A DNA stretch of 64,000 nt from Collinsella sp. Its GTDB lineage: Bacteria; Actinomycetota; Coriobacteriia; Coriobacteriales; Coriobacteriaceae. Location: the NCBI GenBank assembly GCA_019414055.1, contig DXMV01000026.1, positions 1 to 64,000 of the forward strand. Direction: 5' to 3'. The notes beneath the pieces are model-generated. The model saw only the letters and a list, made by a program, of their open reading frames with translations, did no database searches and was not told the DNA's origin. Position numbers and translations under genes: made by a program. This document shows, piece by piece, positions 7,298 to 15,631 of this stretch (the first letter of the stretch is position 1; each line of letters begins with the position of its first letter).

Positions 7298-8233
7298 TTA
7301 GTGCTCGATCCAACAACGTAAAGTTTCGCCGGCTTGCAGGTGACGCAGATTCTCTGCGGCAATGTCGACCACGTTGTTGAGCGTAGTCTCCAAGTGGAAC
7401 CAGCCCGAGACGTGCGGCGTGATGAGCATGTTGGGCGCATCCCACAGGGGGCTTGTCGCAGGCAGCGGCTCGGGGTCGGTGACGTCGACCGCGGCGCCGG
7501 CGAGATGTCCCGACTCCAGGGCGGCAACTAAGTCGTCGGCGACCACAAGATCGCCGCGGCCGCCGTTGGCAAAGAAGGCGCCCGGCTTCATTGCGGCAAA
7601 GAACTTGGCGTTCGCCAGACCGCGGGTCTCGGGCGTGCTGGGCATAAAGGATGCGACGATGTCGGCCTCGGCCAGGCGCTCGGGTAGGGCGTCCATGCCG
7701 TCCATGTCCTCAAACACGATGGGGTAGACGAGCGGATGGCGCTTGATGCCGCGGACGTGTGCACCCATGCTGCGGCAGAGCGTGGCGAAGTGGCCGCCGA
7801 TATCGCCCGCGCCCAGCACCAGCACGTTGGCGTTTTTGAGCGAGGTAACTGGCCCCAAATCCTCCCAGCGATGTTCGCGCTGCAAGTCGTGATAGCCGGG
7901 CAGGCGCTTCATCATGGAAAGGACCATGGCAAACATGTGCTCGCTCACGGCCTGGCCGTAGGCGCCCACCGAGCAGGAAAGCTTAGCGTCGGCTGGCACG
8001 GTGCCGGCGGCCAAGTAATCGTCATAGCCCGCGGTCTGCAGTTGCAGCAGCTGGAGGTGCTCGCATACGGTAAGCAGGGCAGGGTCTATGTTGCCCAGGA
8101 TCACGTCGGCATCGGCGACCTGCTCGCGCGTGGCGGCATCGGAGCTCGTGTAGATAAAGTCCTCGCCCGGAGCACTCGACTCAAGAATTGCGCGATGACG
8201 GCCGTTGACGGGCAACAAAACCAGGATGTTCAC
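7298..8233 (-). CDS. D-2-hydroxyacid dehydrogenase family protein
   Basis: NAD(P)-dependent cytosolic oxidoreductase of the D-isomer-specific 2-hydroxyacid dehydrogenase family, 311 residues. The Rossmann motif is VLGAGDIGGHFA (GAGDIG at 141-146). The catalytic set is complete: Arg226 in NGGRGDLV, Glu255 in DPEPLP and His274 in TPHVSG. The first base of each cofactor loop is not enough to choose NAD or NADP, though the basic GIKR after the Rossmann fold leans to NADP. Translation starts at a GTG with AGAGGAC 7 nt upstream. Substrate is not predictable; 2-oxoacids from amino acid breakdown are likely. Confidence 0.88.
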   Translation of the reverse strand: MNILVLLPVNGRHRAILESSAPGEDFIYTSSDAATREQVADADVILGNIDPALLTVCEHLQLLQLQTAGYDDYLAAGTVPADAKLSCSVGAYGQAVSEHMFAMVLSMMKRLPGYHDLQREHRWEDLGPVTSLKNANVLVLGAGDIGGHFATLCRSMGAHVRGIKRHPLVYPIVFEDMDGMDALPERLAEADIVASFMPSTPETRGLANAKFFAAMKPGAFFANGGRGDLVVADDLVAALESGHLAGAAVDVTDPEPLPATSPLWDAPNMLITPHVSGWFHLETTLNNVVDIAAENLRHLQAGETLRCWIEH

Positions 8234-8251
8234 AAGCAGTCCTCTCCGCTC

Positions 8252-8290
8252 AACCTACCAAAAAGGGACAGGTTTATTTTGGCAGGTTTT
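8252..8290 (+). repeat. GGGACAGG-loop hairpin, copy 2
   Basis: ACCTACCAAAA pairs with TTTTGGCAGGT around a loop containing AGGGACAGG. It lies in the 5' region of the dehydrogenase gene, 19 bp upstream of its start, in the opposite orientation. Confidence 0.8.
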
Positions 8291-8363
8291 ATCAGGCAAA
8301 ACGTTCAAACAAAAACGCCGGATGCTAGACGAGCGTGCCCGTCAGCATCCGGCGCATCCACGG

Positions 8364-9251
8364 CTACCAGCTCAGCAGCTCGTAGCCGTCCTCGGTCACT
8401 ACGAGCTGTACCTCGCACTGGGCCGAATCGCTGCCGTCCTTGGTGCGCACGCACCAACCATCGCCCTTGCTAATCTTGATGTCGGGCGCTCCGGCATTGA
8501 CCATAGGCTCGATGGTAAAGACCATGCCCGGAGCCATGATGGTGTCCACATCGGGCGCCTCGGTGGTAAAGCCCACAAACGGGTCCTCGTGGAACTCCTT
8601 ACCGATGCCGTGTCCGCCGTACTCGCGCACCACGCTAAAGCCGGCATCTTCGACCGTCTTTTGCACGGCCTCGGCCATCACGGACAGCGGCAACCACGGC
8701 TTGACGGCGGCCAGGCCCGCTTCCACGCTGGCGCGGGTGACGTCGACCAGGCGCTGGCGCTCGGCCGAGACCTCGCCGATACAGAACATGCGGCTCGAGT
8801 CGCTAAAGTAGCCGTCCAAGATCGTGGAGCAGTCCACGTTGATAATGTCGCCCTCGTGCAGCACGTCCGTATCGCAGGGGATACCGTGGCAGACCACGTC
8901 GTTGATCGAGGTACACACGCTCTTGGGGTAGCCTTCGTAGTTGAGGTCGGCCGGCGTGCCACCGTGCTCGACGGTGTAGTCGTAGATCATCTGGTCGATC
9001 TGGTTGGTGGTCATGCCCGCGGCGATGTGCTCGCCTACGTAGTCGAGCACGCCCACGTTGATGGCGGCGGAGCGCTTGATGCCCTCGATATCGGCGGGCG
9101 TCTTGTAGAGCGTGCGGGGCAGAACCTCCCAGCCCTCCTCCCACAGGCGTTCGAGGCGCTCGTCGAAGGCGCTGTGGCATTTCTTGTATTTTTTGCCGCT
9201 GCCGCACCAGCAAGCGTCGTTGCGGCCCGGCACGGGTCCTTTGTCAAACAT
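8364..9251 (-). CDS. map: Type I methionine aminopeptidase with N-terminal SEC-C motif
   Basis: Removes the initiator methionine from nascent proteins. Of 295 residues, the first 30 hold a SEC-C zinc motif (CWCGSGKKYKKCH: Cys14, Cys16, Cys25, His26) of the kind found at the SecA C-terminus, which may help ribosome docking. The pita-bread catalytic domain follows with all ligands in place: His122 (CHGIP), Asp140, Asp151, His214 (GGHGIG), Glu248 (FTIEP) and Glu280. The spacings match E. coli MetAP. AAAGGAAG precedes the ATG. SEC-C-extended enzymes are common as a second Map in Gram-positive bacteria. Confidence 0.95.
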   Translation of the reverse strand: MFDKGPVPGRNDACWCGSGKKYKKCHSAFDERLERLWEEGWEVLPRTLYKTPADIEGIKRSAAINVGVLDYVGEHIAAGMTTNQIDQMIYDYTVEHGGTPADLNYEGYPKSVCTSINDVVCHGIPCDTDVLHEGDIINVDCSTILDGYFSDSSRMFCIGEVSAERQRLVDVTRASVEAGLAAVKPWLPLSVMAEAVQKTVEDAGFSVVREYGGHGIGKEFHEDPFVGFTTEAPDVDTIMAPGMVFTIEPMVNAGAPDIKISKGDGWCVRTKDGSDSAQCEVQLVVTEDGYELLSW

Positions 9252-9303
9252 GGCTAACTTCCTTTCATTCGCAGCTAGTATAGCCCACCCACGTGTCCAT
9301 AAA

Positions 9304-9370
9304 AGTTGCGGTGATATAGTTCCGATTTAAGCGGTTTAACAGCACAAATAGGAACTATATCACCGCAACT
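9304..9370. repeat. Palindromic element, AGTTGCGGTGA family copy 3
   Basis: AGTTGCGGTGATATAGTTCC (9304-9323) and its exact inverse (9351-9370) flank a 27-nt centre. It lies between the 5' end of map and the 3' end of the radical SAM gene. The outer 16 bp are the same as in the copy at 707; the inner bases differ. Confidence 0.85.
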
Positions 9371-9410
9371 GATGGGGCGGGATGGCGGCACTAGCTGCTG
9401 CGTGGTTTTG

Positions 9411-10187
9411 CTAGTAACTCACCTGGCAGGGAATGCCGAGGGCTTGAACGCGCGCGGCAATGGCGTCGAGCACCTCGGGCGCCGCTTTAGCAAGGCCGGC
9501 GACCGGTGTCTCGCGCGCCACCGTGTAGATGGTCGCTTCTTGCGGGCGAATGCGCTCAAGCGCCGCGAGCCAGGGGGCAACGTACTCCTCGCCGGTGTTG
9601 TCGACGAGCTTGCCCTGATACTCGCCGGTCAAAAAGATCGTCTGGATAATAACGTGGCCGTTAAAGCTTGCGAACGTCTCGATCTGGTGCTCGACGTTGT
9701 AGGGGCCAACGGGCTGGTCGAGCAGCTGGATAAACGCCGGGTCGACGGTATCGAGCTTAAGAATGTTGTCGTCAACCATCATGAGCGCATCGTGCACCTG
9801 GGGACGGTCGGCGCGCGTGCCGTTGGAGAGCACAGCAATCTTGGTGTTTGGGGCAAGTTCGTCGCGCAGCGCGACGGCACCGGCGATGGCCTGCGGAAAC
9901 TCCGGCGCGGCGGTGGGCTCGCCGTTGCCGGCAAACGTGATCACATCGGGCAGCTCGCCCTCGGCTGCCATCTCGCGCAGCTTGGCCCCGAGTGCGTCGA
10001 GCACCACGGCAGCCGAGTTGTACGACTCGTGGCAGGGGCGCTCAGCATTGAGACCGTTCTCGCAGTAGATGCAGTCGAACGTGCAGATCTTGCCCGATGC
10101 CGGCATCATGTTGACGCCGAGCGAAAGGCCCAGGCGGCGGCTGCGCACCGGTCCAAAGATGGGGCTGGCATTCAAAAACGTAGACAT
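9411..10187 (-). CDS. Radical SAM protein
   Basis: The 258-residue protein has the radical SAM cluster motif CTFDCIYC (Cys35, Cys39, Cys42), which ligates a [4Fe-4S] cluster and S-adenosylmethionine. ITFAGNGEPT, the strand with the GGE-like motif, follows. It is a compact protein with no extra cluster domain visible. I chose the ATG at 10187 because AGGAG lies 9 nt upstream; the ATG two codons earlier is only 3 nt from it. The family resembles small radical SAM proteins with a GNGEPT motif that are often of unknown substrate, so no reaction is proposed. It is transcribed away from the alpha/beta hydrolase gene. Confidence 0.85.
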   Translation of the reverse strand: MSTFLNASPIFGPVRSRRLGLSLGVNMMPASGKICTFDCIYCENGLNAERPCHESYNSAAVVLDALGAKLREMAAEGELPDVITFAGNGEPTAAPEFPQAIAGAVALRDELAPNTKIAVLSNGTRADRPQVHDALMMVDDNILKLDTVDPAFIQLLDQPVGPYNVEHQIETFASFNGHVIIQTIFLTGEYQGKLVDNTGEEYVAPWLAALERIRPQEATIYTVARETPVAGLAKAAPEVLDAIAARVQALGIPCQVSY

Positions 10188-10350
10188 AGGCATATGCTCC
10201 TCAAGACAATTGTGCCTAAGCATAGCATCGGTGCCAAAGTCTGATCCGGGCTTGTGCTTTTCAGGTTTCGTTTTCCACTCTGCCCTCAATGTCCACGCCA
10301 TGAGAGGTTTCGGGTCGGGTACAGTTAATGTGTTAACAAGGCACAAGACG

Positions 10351-11160
10351 ATGGGGCACAACATGGATTTTACGGTCGAGAATGCGGGCACCACGATCGC
10401 CTGTCGCGAGTTTGCAGGGCCGGGCGTGCCGTCGGATGCATCCGCCTTGGTGTGCGTGCACGGCGCTTGCGTCGATGGCGTATTTTTTGACGGTATCGCC
10501 CGCGAGCTCGCCTGTGACTACCGCGTCATTGCCTACGACCGCCGCGGTTGCGGCGAGAGCGGCGACGCTGCGGACGGACGCTACGACCTCGCCGTCCAGA
10601 CCGCCGACCTTCAGGCCGTTATCGAGCATATTGGCGCTCCGGCAAACGTGCTCGCGCACAGTGCCGGTACGCTGGTGACCCTGGAGCTTCTCCGTGCAAA
10701 CCCCGCCATAATCTCGCGTGCGATTCTGCATGAACCCGCCGTGACGGATGAGGGTGCCGGCCTGGGCGCGGCCCCGGTTTTGCTCGAGATGATCGCCGCG
10801 GGAAAGGTCTCCAGGGCATTACGAGCCTTCCTGGGCGCCATCGGCGATTCGGACCCCGAGGCCCCCAAGTTAACCGAGGCAGAAGCCAAGCATGCCCTGC
10901 GCAACGGCCGCAGTTTCATGGCAAACGAATACGAGGACACTATGACCTATGTTCCCGATTGGGATCGCGTCCGCGCATCGAAAACGGTGGCCGCCGTCTT
11001 TCTGGGCGAGCTTTCGATTGGAACGCCCCGCGAGGTAGGCACGAGAACGGCGGCTGAGCTTTTGGGCTGTCCACTCGTGACGGTTCCCGGCGCACACAAC
11101 GGGCTGCGCGATCGCCCGGCAGCGGCTGCCCAGGCCGTCCATGGCATCCTAGAGCTCTAA
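10351..11160 (+). CDS. Alpha/beta hydrolase
   Basis: The 269-residue protein has the alpha/beta hydrolase core: LVCVHGACVDG (oxyanion loop, residues 34-43), RVIAYDRRGCGESG, a nucleophile elbow with Ser104 in LAHSAGT, and a C-terminal catalytic His249 in GAHNG. The elbow has Ala where Gly is usual (A-H-S-A-G). No signal peptide is visible, so it is probably cytosolic. AAGG lies 9 nt before the ATG at 10351, preferred over the ATG at 10363. It is divergent from the radical SAM gene, sharing a 163-bp intergenic region. Substrate unknown; esterase or C-C hydrolase activity are both possible. Confidence 0.85.
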   Translation: MGHNMDFTVENAGTTIACREFAGPGVPSDASALVCVHGACVDGVFFDGIARELACDYRVIAYDRRGCGESGDAADGRYDLAVQTADLQAVIEHIGAPANVLAHSAGTLVTLELLRANPAIISRAILHEPAVTDEGAGLGAAPVLLEMIAAGKVSRALRAFLGAIGDSDPEAPKLTEAEAKHALRNGRSFMANEYEDTMTYVPDWDRVRASKTVAAVFLGELSIGTPREVGTRTAAELLGCPLVTVPGAHNGLRDRPAAAAQAVHGILEL

Positions 11161-11369
11161 CAGCCGCAATAATCAAACAGGCTTTTCCGTAAACGTTTCG
11201 GCTGTGTTAACAGAGGCGCTCAAAACCCAACGTCTGCGGCTTCAGCCCTACCGTCTGCCAACTCATGAAAAAGAAACGGTATTCACGTGCGTACCTGCAT
11301 CGACAAGGTGCTACCCTTGTAACATTTGGCACCCACTGCTACCAAGCAAAACTACTGAAAGGGCCCCCT

Positions 11370-13250
11370 ATGCTCAATAATCACGAGGCCAATCTAACCG
11401 ACGAGGAGGCTGCCGCCGAGGTCGCCCGTGTCGCGAAGACCTACCCCGTGGTACGTTTGCTGTCGGCCGACCAGATAACGGGCGATCCCAACTGCCTGCT
11501 CGCCGGCGATCGGTGTCCCTGTCTGCGCCAGTCAGGTCTGGAGGTCTTGGCAGGTTCCGATGAGGTGTCGGAACGGCTGCTCAACGATGGCGTTGAGTAC
11601 CGCGCTCGCCTGCGCCCTCTGAAGGTCGAGGGCGAGCCTCACGTCCTGCTGATGGTGCGTCCGATTGATGAACAGGAGGCCGCAGAAGAGGACCTTGTCT
11701 ACACCGACGTGCTGACGAATGTGCGCAATCGCCGTTATTACGAGGAAAAGCTTCGCAGCGCCCGCATGCAGGCCGGTGTGGCCATGATCGACCTTGATGA
11801 TTTTAGGGTCTTCAACGATACGTATGGCCGTCATGCCGGCGACCTTGCGCTCGGTGCTGTGGCGACAGCCATACGTGGCGGTATTCGTTCGACTGACGAG
11901 CTTGTGCGTTATGGCTGCGATAAGTTTGTGGCCGTCATGCCTAATATCCCCTCCGATGACTTTGCCCGTCGCCTGCGTCATGTAACCGATGCTGTTCATT
12001 CCACGATTATTCCGGGACATGAGCGCGTTAGCTTGACGGCATGCGTTGGTGGCGTTCGCATTCATGGCGAAACGGTCGATGAGGGTGTTAGCCAGGCTGT
12101 CCAATTATTGAGTCGCGCTAAGGCAAAAGCCGGTACGGTCGTGACCGATGGCGATTCCATCGAGACCTTCCAAAGCGAAAAGCCTACGGTGCTCATCGTC
12201 GATGACTCTGAGATGAACCGAGCCATTCTCAACGAGATGCTCAAGGACGAGTATTGCATCCTCGAGGCTGATAACGGTCGCGCGGCGCTCGACATGGTCG
12301 ACCGCTATGGCGATGAGTTGTCGCTCGTGCTGCTGGACATTGTCATGCCGGGCATGAACGGCTTTGAGGTGTTGGGCGATCTGTCGCGCCGGTCGATTAT
12401 TAACAATCTGCCCGTCATCATGATCTCGAGCGAAGATTCCGACGATGTGGTGCTGCGCGCGTATGAGCTGGGTGCCTCGGACTATGTCAACCGCCCGTTT
12501 GACTCCCGTGTCGTGCGCCGCCGTGTAAGCAACACCATCCGCCTGTACGCCAAACAGCGTCGTCTGACGAGCCTGCTGTCCCAGCAGTACAACGAGCGCG
12601 TCAAGAACAGCCGCATGCTCATCGACATCATGTCCGGCGTCATGGAGCTCCGCAATGGCGAGAGCGGCAGGCACGTTACGAACATCGAGAAACTGACCGA
12701 GCTGCTGCTTGGCTGCCTGGTTCACCGTAGCGACAACGTCTCCCTAGACAACGAGGAACGCTCGACGATTGCCCTCGCTTCGGCGCTGCACGATATCGGC
12801 AAGATGTCGATCGACGATGCGATTCTCAACAAGCCCGGGCGTCTCACGTCCGAGGAGTTCGAGATTATGAAGACGCATACCACGATCGGCGCCGACATGC
12901 TGCTCGAACTGGGCCGCCATCACACCGGCAATGCGCTTTTGGAATATGCGTACCAGATTGCGCGTTGGCACCACGAGCGTTGGGACGGCAAGGGTTATCC
13001 CGATGGCCTTAAGGGCGACGATATCCCCATCGCCGCACAGGTGGTTTCGGTGGCCGACGTATACGATGCGCTGACGAGCGTGCGCGTGTACAAGGATGCC
13101 ATCCCGCACGAGGAGGCGATCCAGATGATCCTGGACGGTAAGTGCGGCACCTTTAACCCGCTGCTGCTCGACTGCCTGCTCGAGGTGCAAGACCGTATTG
13201 CCGAGACGTTGGCACGCCCCGCCGACGTCGTCGCGTTTCCCACGATTTAG
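11370..13250 (+). CDS. GGDEF-like/REC/HD-GYP signalling protein
   Basis: The 626-residue protein has three signalling modules in order. After an N-terminal region (1-110) comes a GGDEF-fold domain (about 115-265), but its signature reads RYGCDKF instead of GGDEF, so it is unlikely to make cyclic-di-GMP. A receiver domain (about 272-390) has the acidic pair at 278-279 and phospho-acceptor Asp323 in LLDIVMPGMNG. An HD-GYP domain (about 425-610) has His474-Asp475 in HDIGK and GKGYP at 540-544, and is likely the active cyclic-di-GMP phosphodiesterase. The start at 11370 follows GAAAGGG. An Hpt protein lies 24 bp downstream, so the pair probably forms a phosphorelay output. Confidence 0.9.
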   Translation: MLNNHEANLTDEEAAAEVARVAKTYPVVRLLSADQITGDPNCLLAGDRCPCLRQSGLEVLAGSDEVSERLLNDGVEYRARLRPLKVEGEPHVLLMVRPIDEQEAAEEDLVYTDVLTNVRNRRYYEEKLRSARMQAGVAMIDLDDFRVFNDTYGRHAGDLALGAVATAIRGGIRSTDELVRYGCDKFVAVMPNIPSDDFARRLRHVTDAVHSTIIPGHERVSLTACVGGVRIHGETVDEGVSQAVQLLSRAKAKAGTVVTDGDSIETFQSEKPTVLIVDDSEMNRAILNEMLKDEYCILEADNGRAALDMVDRYGDELSLVLLDIVMPGMNGFEVLGDLSRRSIINNLPVIMISSEDSDDVVLRAYELGASDYVNRPFDSRVVRRRVSNTIRLYAKQRRLTSLLSQQYNERVKNSRMLIDIMSGVMELRNGESGRHVTNIEKLTELLLGCLVHRSDNVSLDNEERSTIALASALHDIGKMSIDDAILNKPGRLTSEEFEIMKTHTTIGADMLLELGRHHTGNALLEYAYQIARWHHERWDGKGYPDGLKGDDIPIAAQVVSVADVYDALTSVRVYKDAIPHEEAIQMILDGKCGTFNPLLLDCLLEVQDRIAETLARPADVVAFPTI

Positions 13251-13274
13251 TTTGAACAAAGGAGTTTTTAACCC

Positions 13275-13631
13275 ATGATTTCCATGCGTGAGGCGTATGA
13301 GAAGATTGGCGCCAATTATGATGACGCTTGCGCTCGGCTGATGGGCGAGGAGATGCTTGCCCGCTTTGCCCTCAAGTTTTTGGATGACGAGAGCATGGAC
13401 AAGCTGGAGGCTGCCATGGCGGCGGGGGACGCCAAAGAAGCGTTTATGGCGGCGCACACGCTCAAGGGCGTGAGCCAGAACCTGGGATTCGACAATCTGT
13501 ACGAGCCGGCGGTCGTGGTGACCGAAGCGCTGCGCGGTGCCGATACTGTTGACGGCGCTCGTGAGGGAATGCATGCGCTGCAGCAGCAATATGCAGCCAC
13601 GATGTCGGCCCTGCGCGAGGCGGCCGAGTAA
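13275..13631 (+). CDS. Hpt-domain phosphotransfer protein
   Basis: The 118-residue, all-helical protein carries the histidine phosphotransfer motif AAHTLKGVSQNLGF, with His61 as the expected phosphorylated residue. It would pass phosphate to or from the receiver domain of the protein encoded just upstream; the 24-bp gap and strong AGGAG suggest one operon. No histidine kinase is encoded within the window, so the phosphate source must be elsewhere. A perfect palindrome lies 25 bp after the stop. Confidence 0.92.
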   Translation: MISMREAYEKIGANYDDACARLMGEEMLARFALKFLDDESMDKLEAAMAAGDAKEAFMAAHTLKGVSQNLGFDNLYEPAVVVTEALRGADTVDGAREGMHALQQQYAATMSALREAAE

Positions 13632-13655
13632 GAGGCTGTGAGCCTTGATGACTAT

Positions 13656-13719
13656 GAGAGTGGATAATCTCCCGTTTTAGGCCCGGTGGCGGCCTCAAAG
13701 TGGGAGATTATCCACTCTC
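13656..13719. repeat. Palindromic element with 18-bp perfect arms
   Basis: GAGAGTGGATAATCTCCC (13656-13673) and its exact inverse (13702-13719) surround a 28-nt GC-rich centre. A fragment ATCCACTCTCA repeats at 13739-13749. It follows the Hpt gene; no T-run follows, so a mobile or protein-binding element is more likely than a terminator. Confidence 0.8.
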
Positions 13720-13807
13720 GTTCGATACGTGTCCAAAAATCCACTCTCACCCCTTCTGATTAGTGAATGGCCTATGCGCACTGGCGGGGCTTTCCGCATG
13801 CAATCCA

Positions 13808-13841
13808 TATCGTTGTTCGATAAACTATTCGGATAACGATA
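13808..13841 (+). promoter_or_regulatory. Candidate operator before the DUF2975/HTH pair
   Basis: TATCGTT (13808-13814) and AACGATA (13835-13841) form an exact inverted repeat 20 bp before the DUF2975 start. A second inverted repeat with a similar TTAT/ATAA character precedes the ABC operon at 14850. The HTH protein at 14431 is the obvious candidate to bind both. Confidence 0.45.
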
Positions 13842-13861
13842 GATTCGATGAGGGTGAGTGT

Positions 13862-14422
13862 ATGTCCAACAGCGTTCAGCGTATGGCCAAGGCGGGCGAG
13901 ACTGTAAGGAAGCTTGGCTTTTGCATGGCGGTCGTTTTTGCGGGAATGCTCATCGCTTTTGCCGCGTTGGTTGTTTACGTGATCTGGTATGCGGTTGCAA
14001 ACGTTGTTTCTGTCGATTCTTTCGGTGTCGTGACGCTTCTCGATGGCGGGAGCATCGTTATCCCAAGCGGGCTGTGCCTGGCGCTCGTCGTGGGTGTTTC
14101 GCTTGTCGTTTTGTGCGGAATCAGCCATAACATCTCTCGGGGCGTCTCGCCCTTTACCAAGGCGCATGTGCGGCTTATCCGTGTTCTTGCACTTGCCTTT
14201 GCTGTTAACGCCGTGGTTTCGTTTGTTGGTGCCTATGAATCGGTCAATCTCACCATTGGCGGACTGGAGCTTTACATCGTGCCTCATTCCTTCGTTATTG
14301 AGATTTGCCAAGGCGCTACCTTTGATGCGGGGTCGTTTATCGGCGCAGTTGTCTGTCTGTTTATCTCGGCGATCTGGAGTTATGCCTCGCTGCTCCAAGA
14401 GCAGTCTGACGAGCTTGTGTAG
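13862..14422 (+). CDS. DUF2975 family membrane protein
   Basis: The 186-residue protein has four membrane helices (about residues 18-45, 62-88, 102-122 and 160-181) and matches the DUF2975 pattern of a small four-helix membrane protein. In this family the next gene usually encodes a small XRE-type HTH protein, as here 8 bp downstream. GAGGGTGAG precedes the ATG at 13862. The pair is thought to act in regulation, possibly with the membrane protein controlling the HTH protein, but I know of no proven mechanism. The ABC exporter genes follow after a terminator. Confidence 0.8.
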   Translation: MSNSVQRMAKAGETVRKLGFCMAVVFAGMLIAFAALVVYVIWYAVANVVSVDSFGVVTLLDGGSIVIPSGLCLALVVGVSLVVLCGISHNISRGVSPFTKAHVRLIRVLALAFAVNAVVSFVGAYESVNLTIGGLELYIVPHSFVIEICQGATFDAGSFIGAVVCLFISAIWSYASLLQEQSDELV

Positions 14423-14430
14423 GAGGAAAC

Positions 14431-14760
14431 ATGAGCTATCTCATCATCGAGCTTGAGACACAGCTGCTTAAGACCGGAAAGACCAGCGCTGATCTGATTC
14501 GGGCGACGGGGCATACTCCGGCGAATATTTCAAAGCTAAGAAACGGAAAAATAAAAGCTATTCGCCTTAAGACGCTTCTCGAAATCTGTGATGAGCTTGA
14601 TTGTCAACCGGGAGATATTATTCAGCGCGTGAGCGAGAAAGAGCTTGAGGAGCTTATTGTTGAGCGCGCAAAAAATGTCGTGAGGCAGATGCGGGATGGC
14701 GGAGGCAACGAGGCGTCACTTCCGACATCAGTCTTCGCTGTCGATTTGAGCGACGAGTAG
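14431..14760 (+). CDS. XRE-family HTH transcriptional regulator
   Basis: The 109-residue protein is an XRE-type HTH of the short group that partners DUF2975 proteins: LIRATGHTPANISKLRNGKI forms the HTH and ICDELDCQPGDIIQRV its closing helix. The C-terminal 40 residues are charged. AGGAGG lies 6 nt before the ATG. It is co-transcribed with the DUF2975 gene and likely regulates its own promoter and perhaps the ABC operon 146 bp downstream. The inverted repeats at 13808 and 14850 are candidate sites. Confidence 0.85.
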   Translation: MSYLIIELETQLLKTGKTSADLIRATGHTPANISKLRNGKIKAIRLKTLLEICDELDCQPGDIIQRVSEKELEELIVERAKNVVRQMRDGGGNEASLPTSVFAVDLSDE

Positions 14761-14798
14761 CATAAAGTGAACAGCTAAAACGAAATATCAGTGCGATG

Positions 14799-14826
14799 GG
14801 GCCCGTGTCTAACACGGGCCCTTTCT
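14799..14826 (+). terminator. Rho-independent terminator after the HTH gene
   Basis: GGGCCCGTGT pairs perfectly with ACACGGGCCC around a 3-nt loop and is followed by TTTCTCT. It separates the DUF2975/HTH unit from the ABC operon. Confidence 0.88.
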
Positions 14827-14838
14827 CTATTAATTATC

Positions 14839-14872
14839 TTGACAAATATCAGTTATCGACAAACAATAACTG
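14839..14872 (+). promoter_or_regulatory. ABC-operon promoter region with inverted-repeat operator
   Basis: A consensus -35 box TTGACA (14839-14844) is followed by an exact inverted repeat CAGTTAT-N9-ATAACTG (14850-14872), which covers the expected -10 position. A repressor bound here would block polymerase. The -10 itself is weak (ACAATA about 18 bp from the -35). Confidence 0.6.
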
Positions 14873-14905
14873 CAAGAATGAACGATAAAAGAAAGGAGGA
14901 ACGAT

Positions 14906-15631
14906 ATGAACGCATCAGCGATAAAGCTATCGAAGGTGTCGAAGCGCTATGGAAAACGGCGTGTGTTGCATGACGTTTCCTTCGAGGTGGATCAGTCTGA
15001 GCTTTGCGCCCTTGTTGGTGCAAACGGGGCGGGCAAAAGCACGCTCATTAAAATCGTATTGGGCCTCTGCGAGCCATCGTCGGGGAGCGTGGAGCTCTTT
15101 GGAGGCAAGTCGAAAAAAGACTTGAGCCTGATGCGGGCGCGTGTCGGCTACGTGCCAGATTCCAGCGGTGCATACCAATCCCTCAGTGCGGTTGAGAATC
15201 TTCGGATCCGATGTGCGGAATGGGGGCTCGATGAGAAACGTGAGGTTCCTCGCGTCTTGGGCCTAGTCGGGCTGGACGTCGATGAGAAAAAGAGCGTGAG
15301 CAGTTTTTCTCTGGGAATGAAACGGCGACTGGATATAGCTACGGCTTTGTTGGGCGACACCGACGTACTAATTTTCGATGAGCCGGCAAATGGGTTGGAC
15401 CCGCTGGGCATCGAGAGTATATGGGCCCTTATCGGCCGATTGAATCGAGAACAGGGTAAGACCATGCTCATCTCTAGCCATGATTTGGATGAGTTGGCAT
15501 CGGTTGCAACAAGTTGCGTGTTTATTCATGACGGCGAACTGCTAAAAAAGGAATCGATGGACGTCATAAGGGATGAGGCGTCGTCCCTAAAAGAGTATTA
15601 CAGGCGCTTGATGAAGGCGGTCTCGCTATGA
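14906..15631 (+). CDS. ABC transporter ATP-binding protein
   Basis: The 241-residue ATPase has Walker A GANGAGKS (38-45), signature FSLGMKRRL (134-142, the FSxGM form typical of drug- and lantibiotic-type exporters rather than LSGGQ), Walker B VLIFDEP (154-160) and the switch histidine in LISSHDLDEL. It energises export by the two membrane proteins that follow. AAAGGAGG precedes the ATG, and its stop codon overlaps the next start by 4 nt. The family includes bacitracin- and lantibiotic-immunity and sodium-export systems; the substrate here is unknown. Confidence 0.92.
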   Translation: MNASAIKLSKVSKRYGKRRVLHDVSFEVDQSELCALVGANGAGKSTLIKIVLGLCEPSSGSVELFGGKSKKDLSLMRARVGYVPDSSGAYQSLSAVENLRIRCAEWGLDEKREVPRVLGLVGLDVDEKKSVSSFSLGMKRRLDIATALLGDTDVLIFDEPANGLDPLGIESIWALIGRLNREQGKTMLISSHDLDELASVATSCVFIHDGELLKKESMDVIRDEASSLKEYYRRLMKAVSL

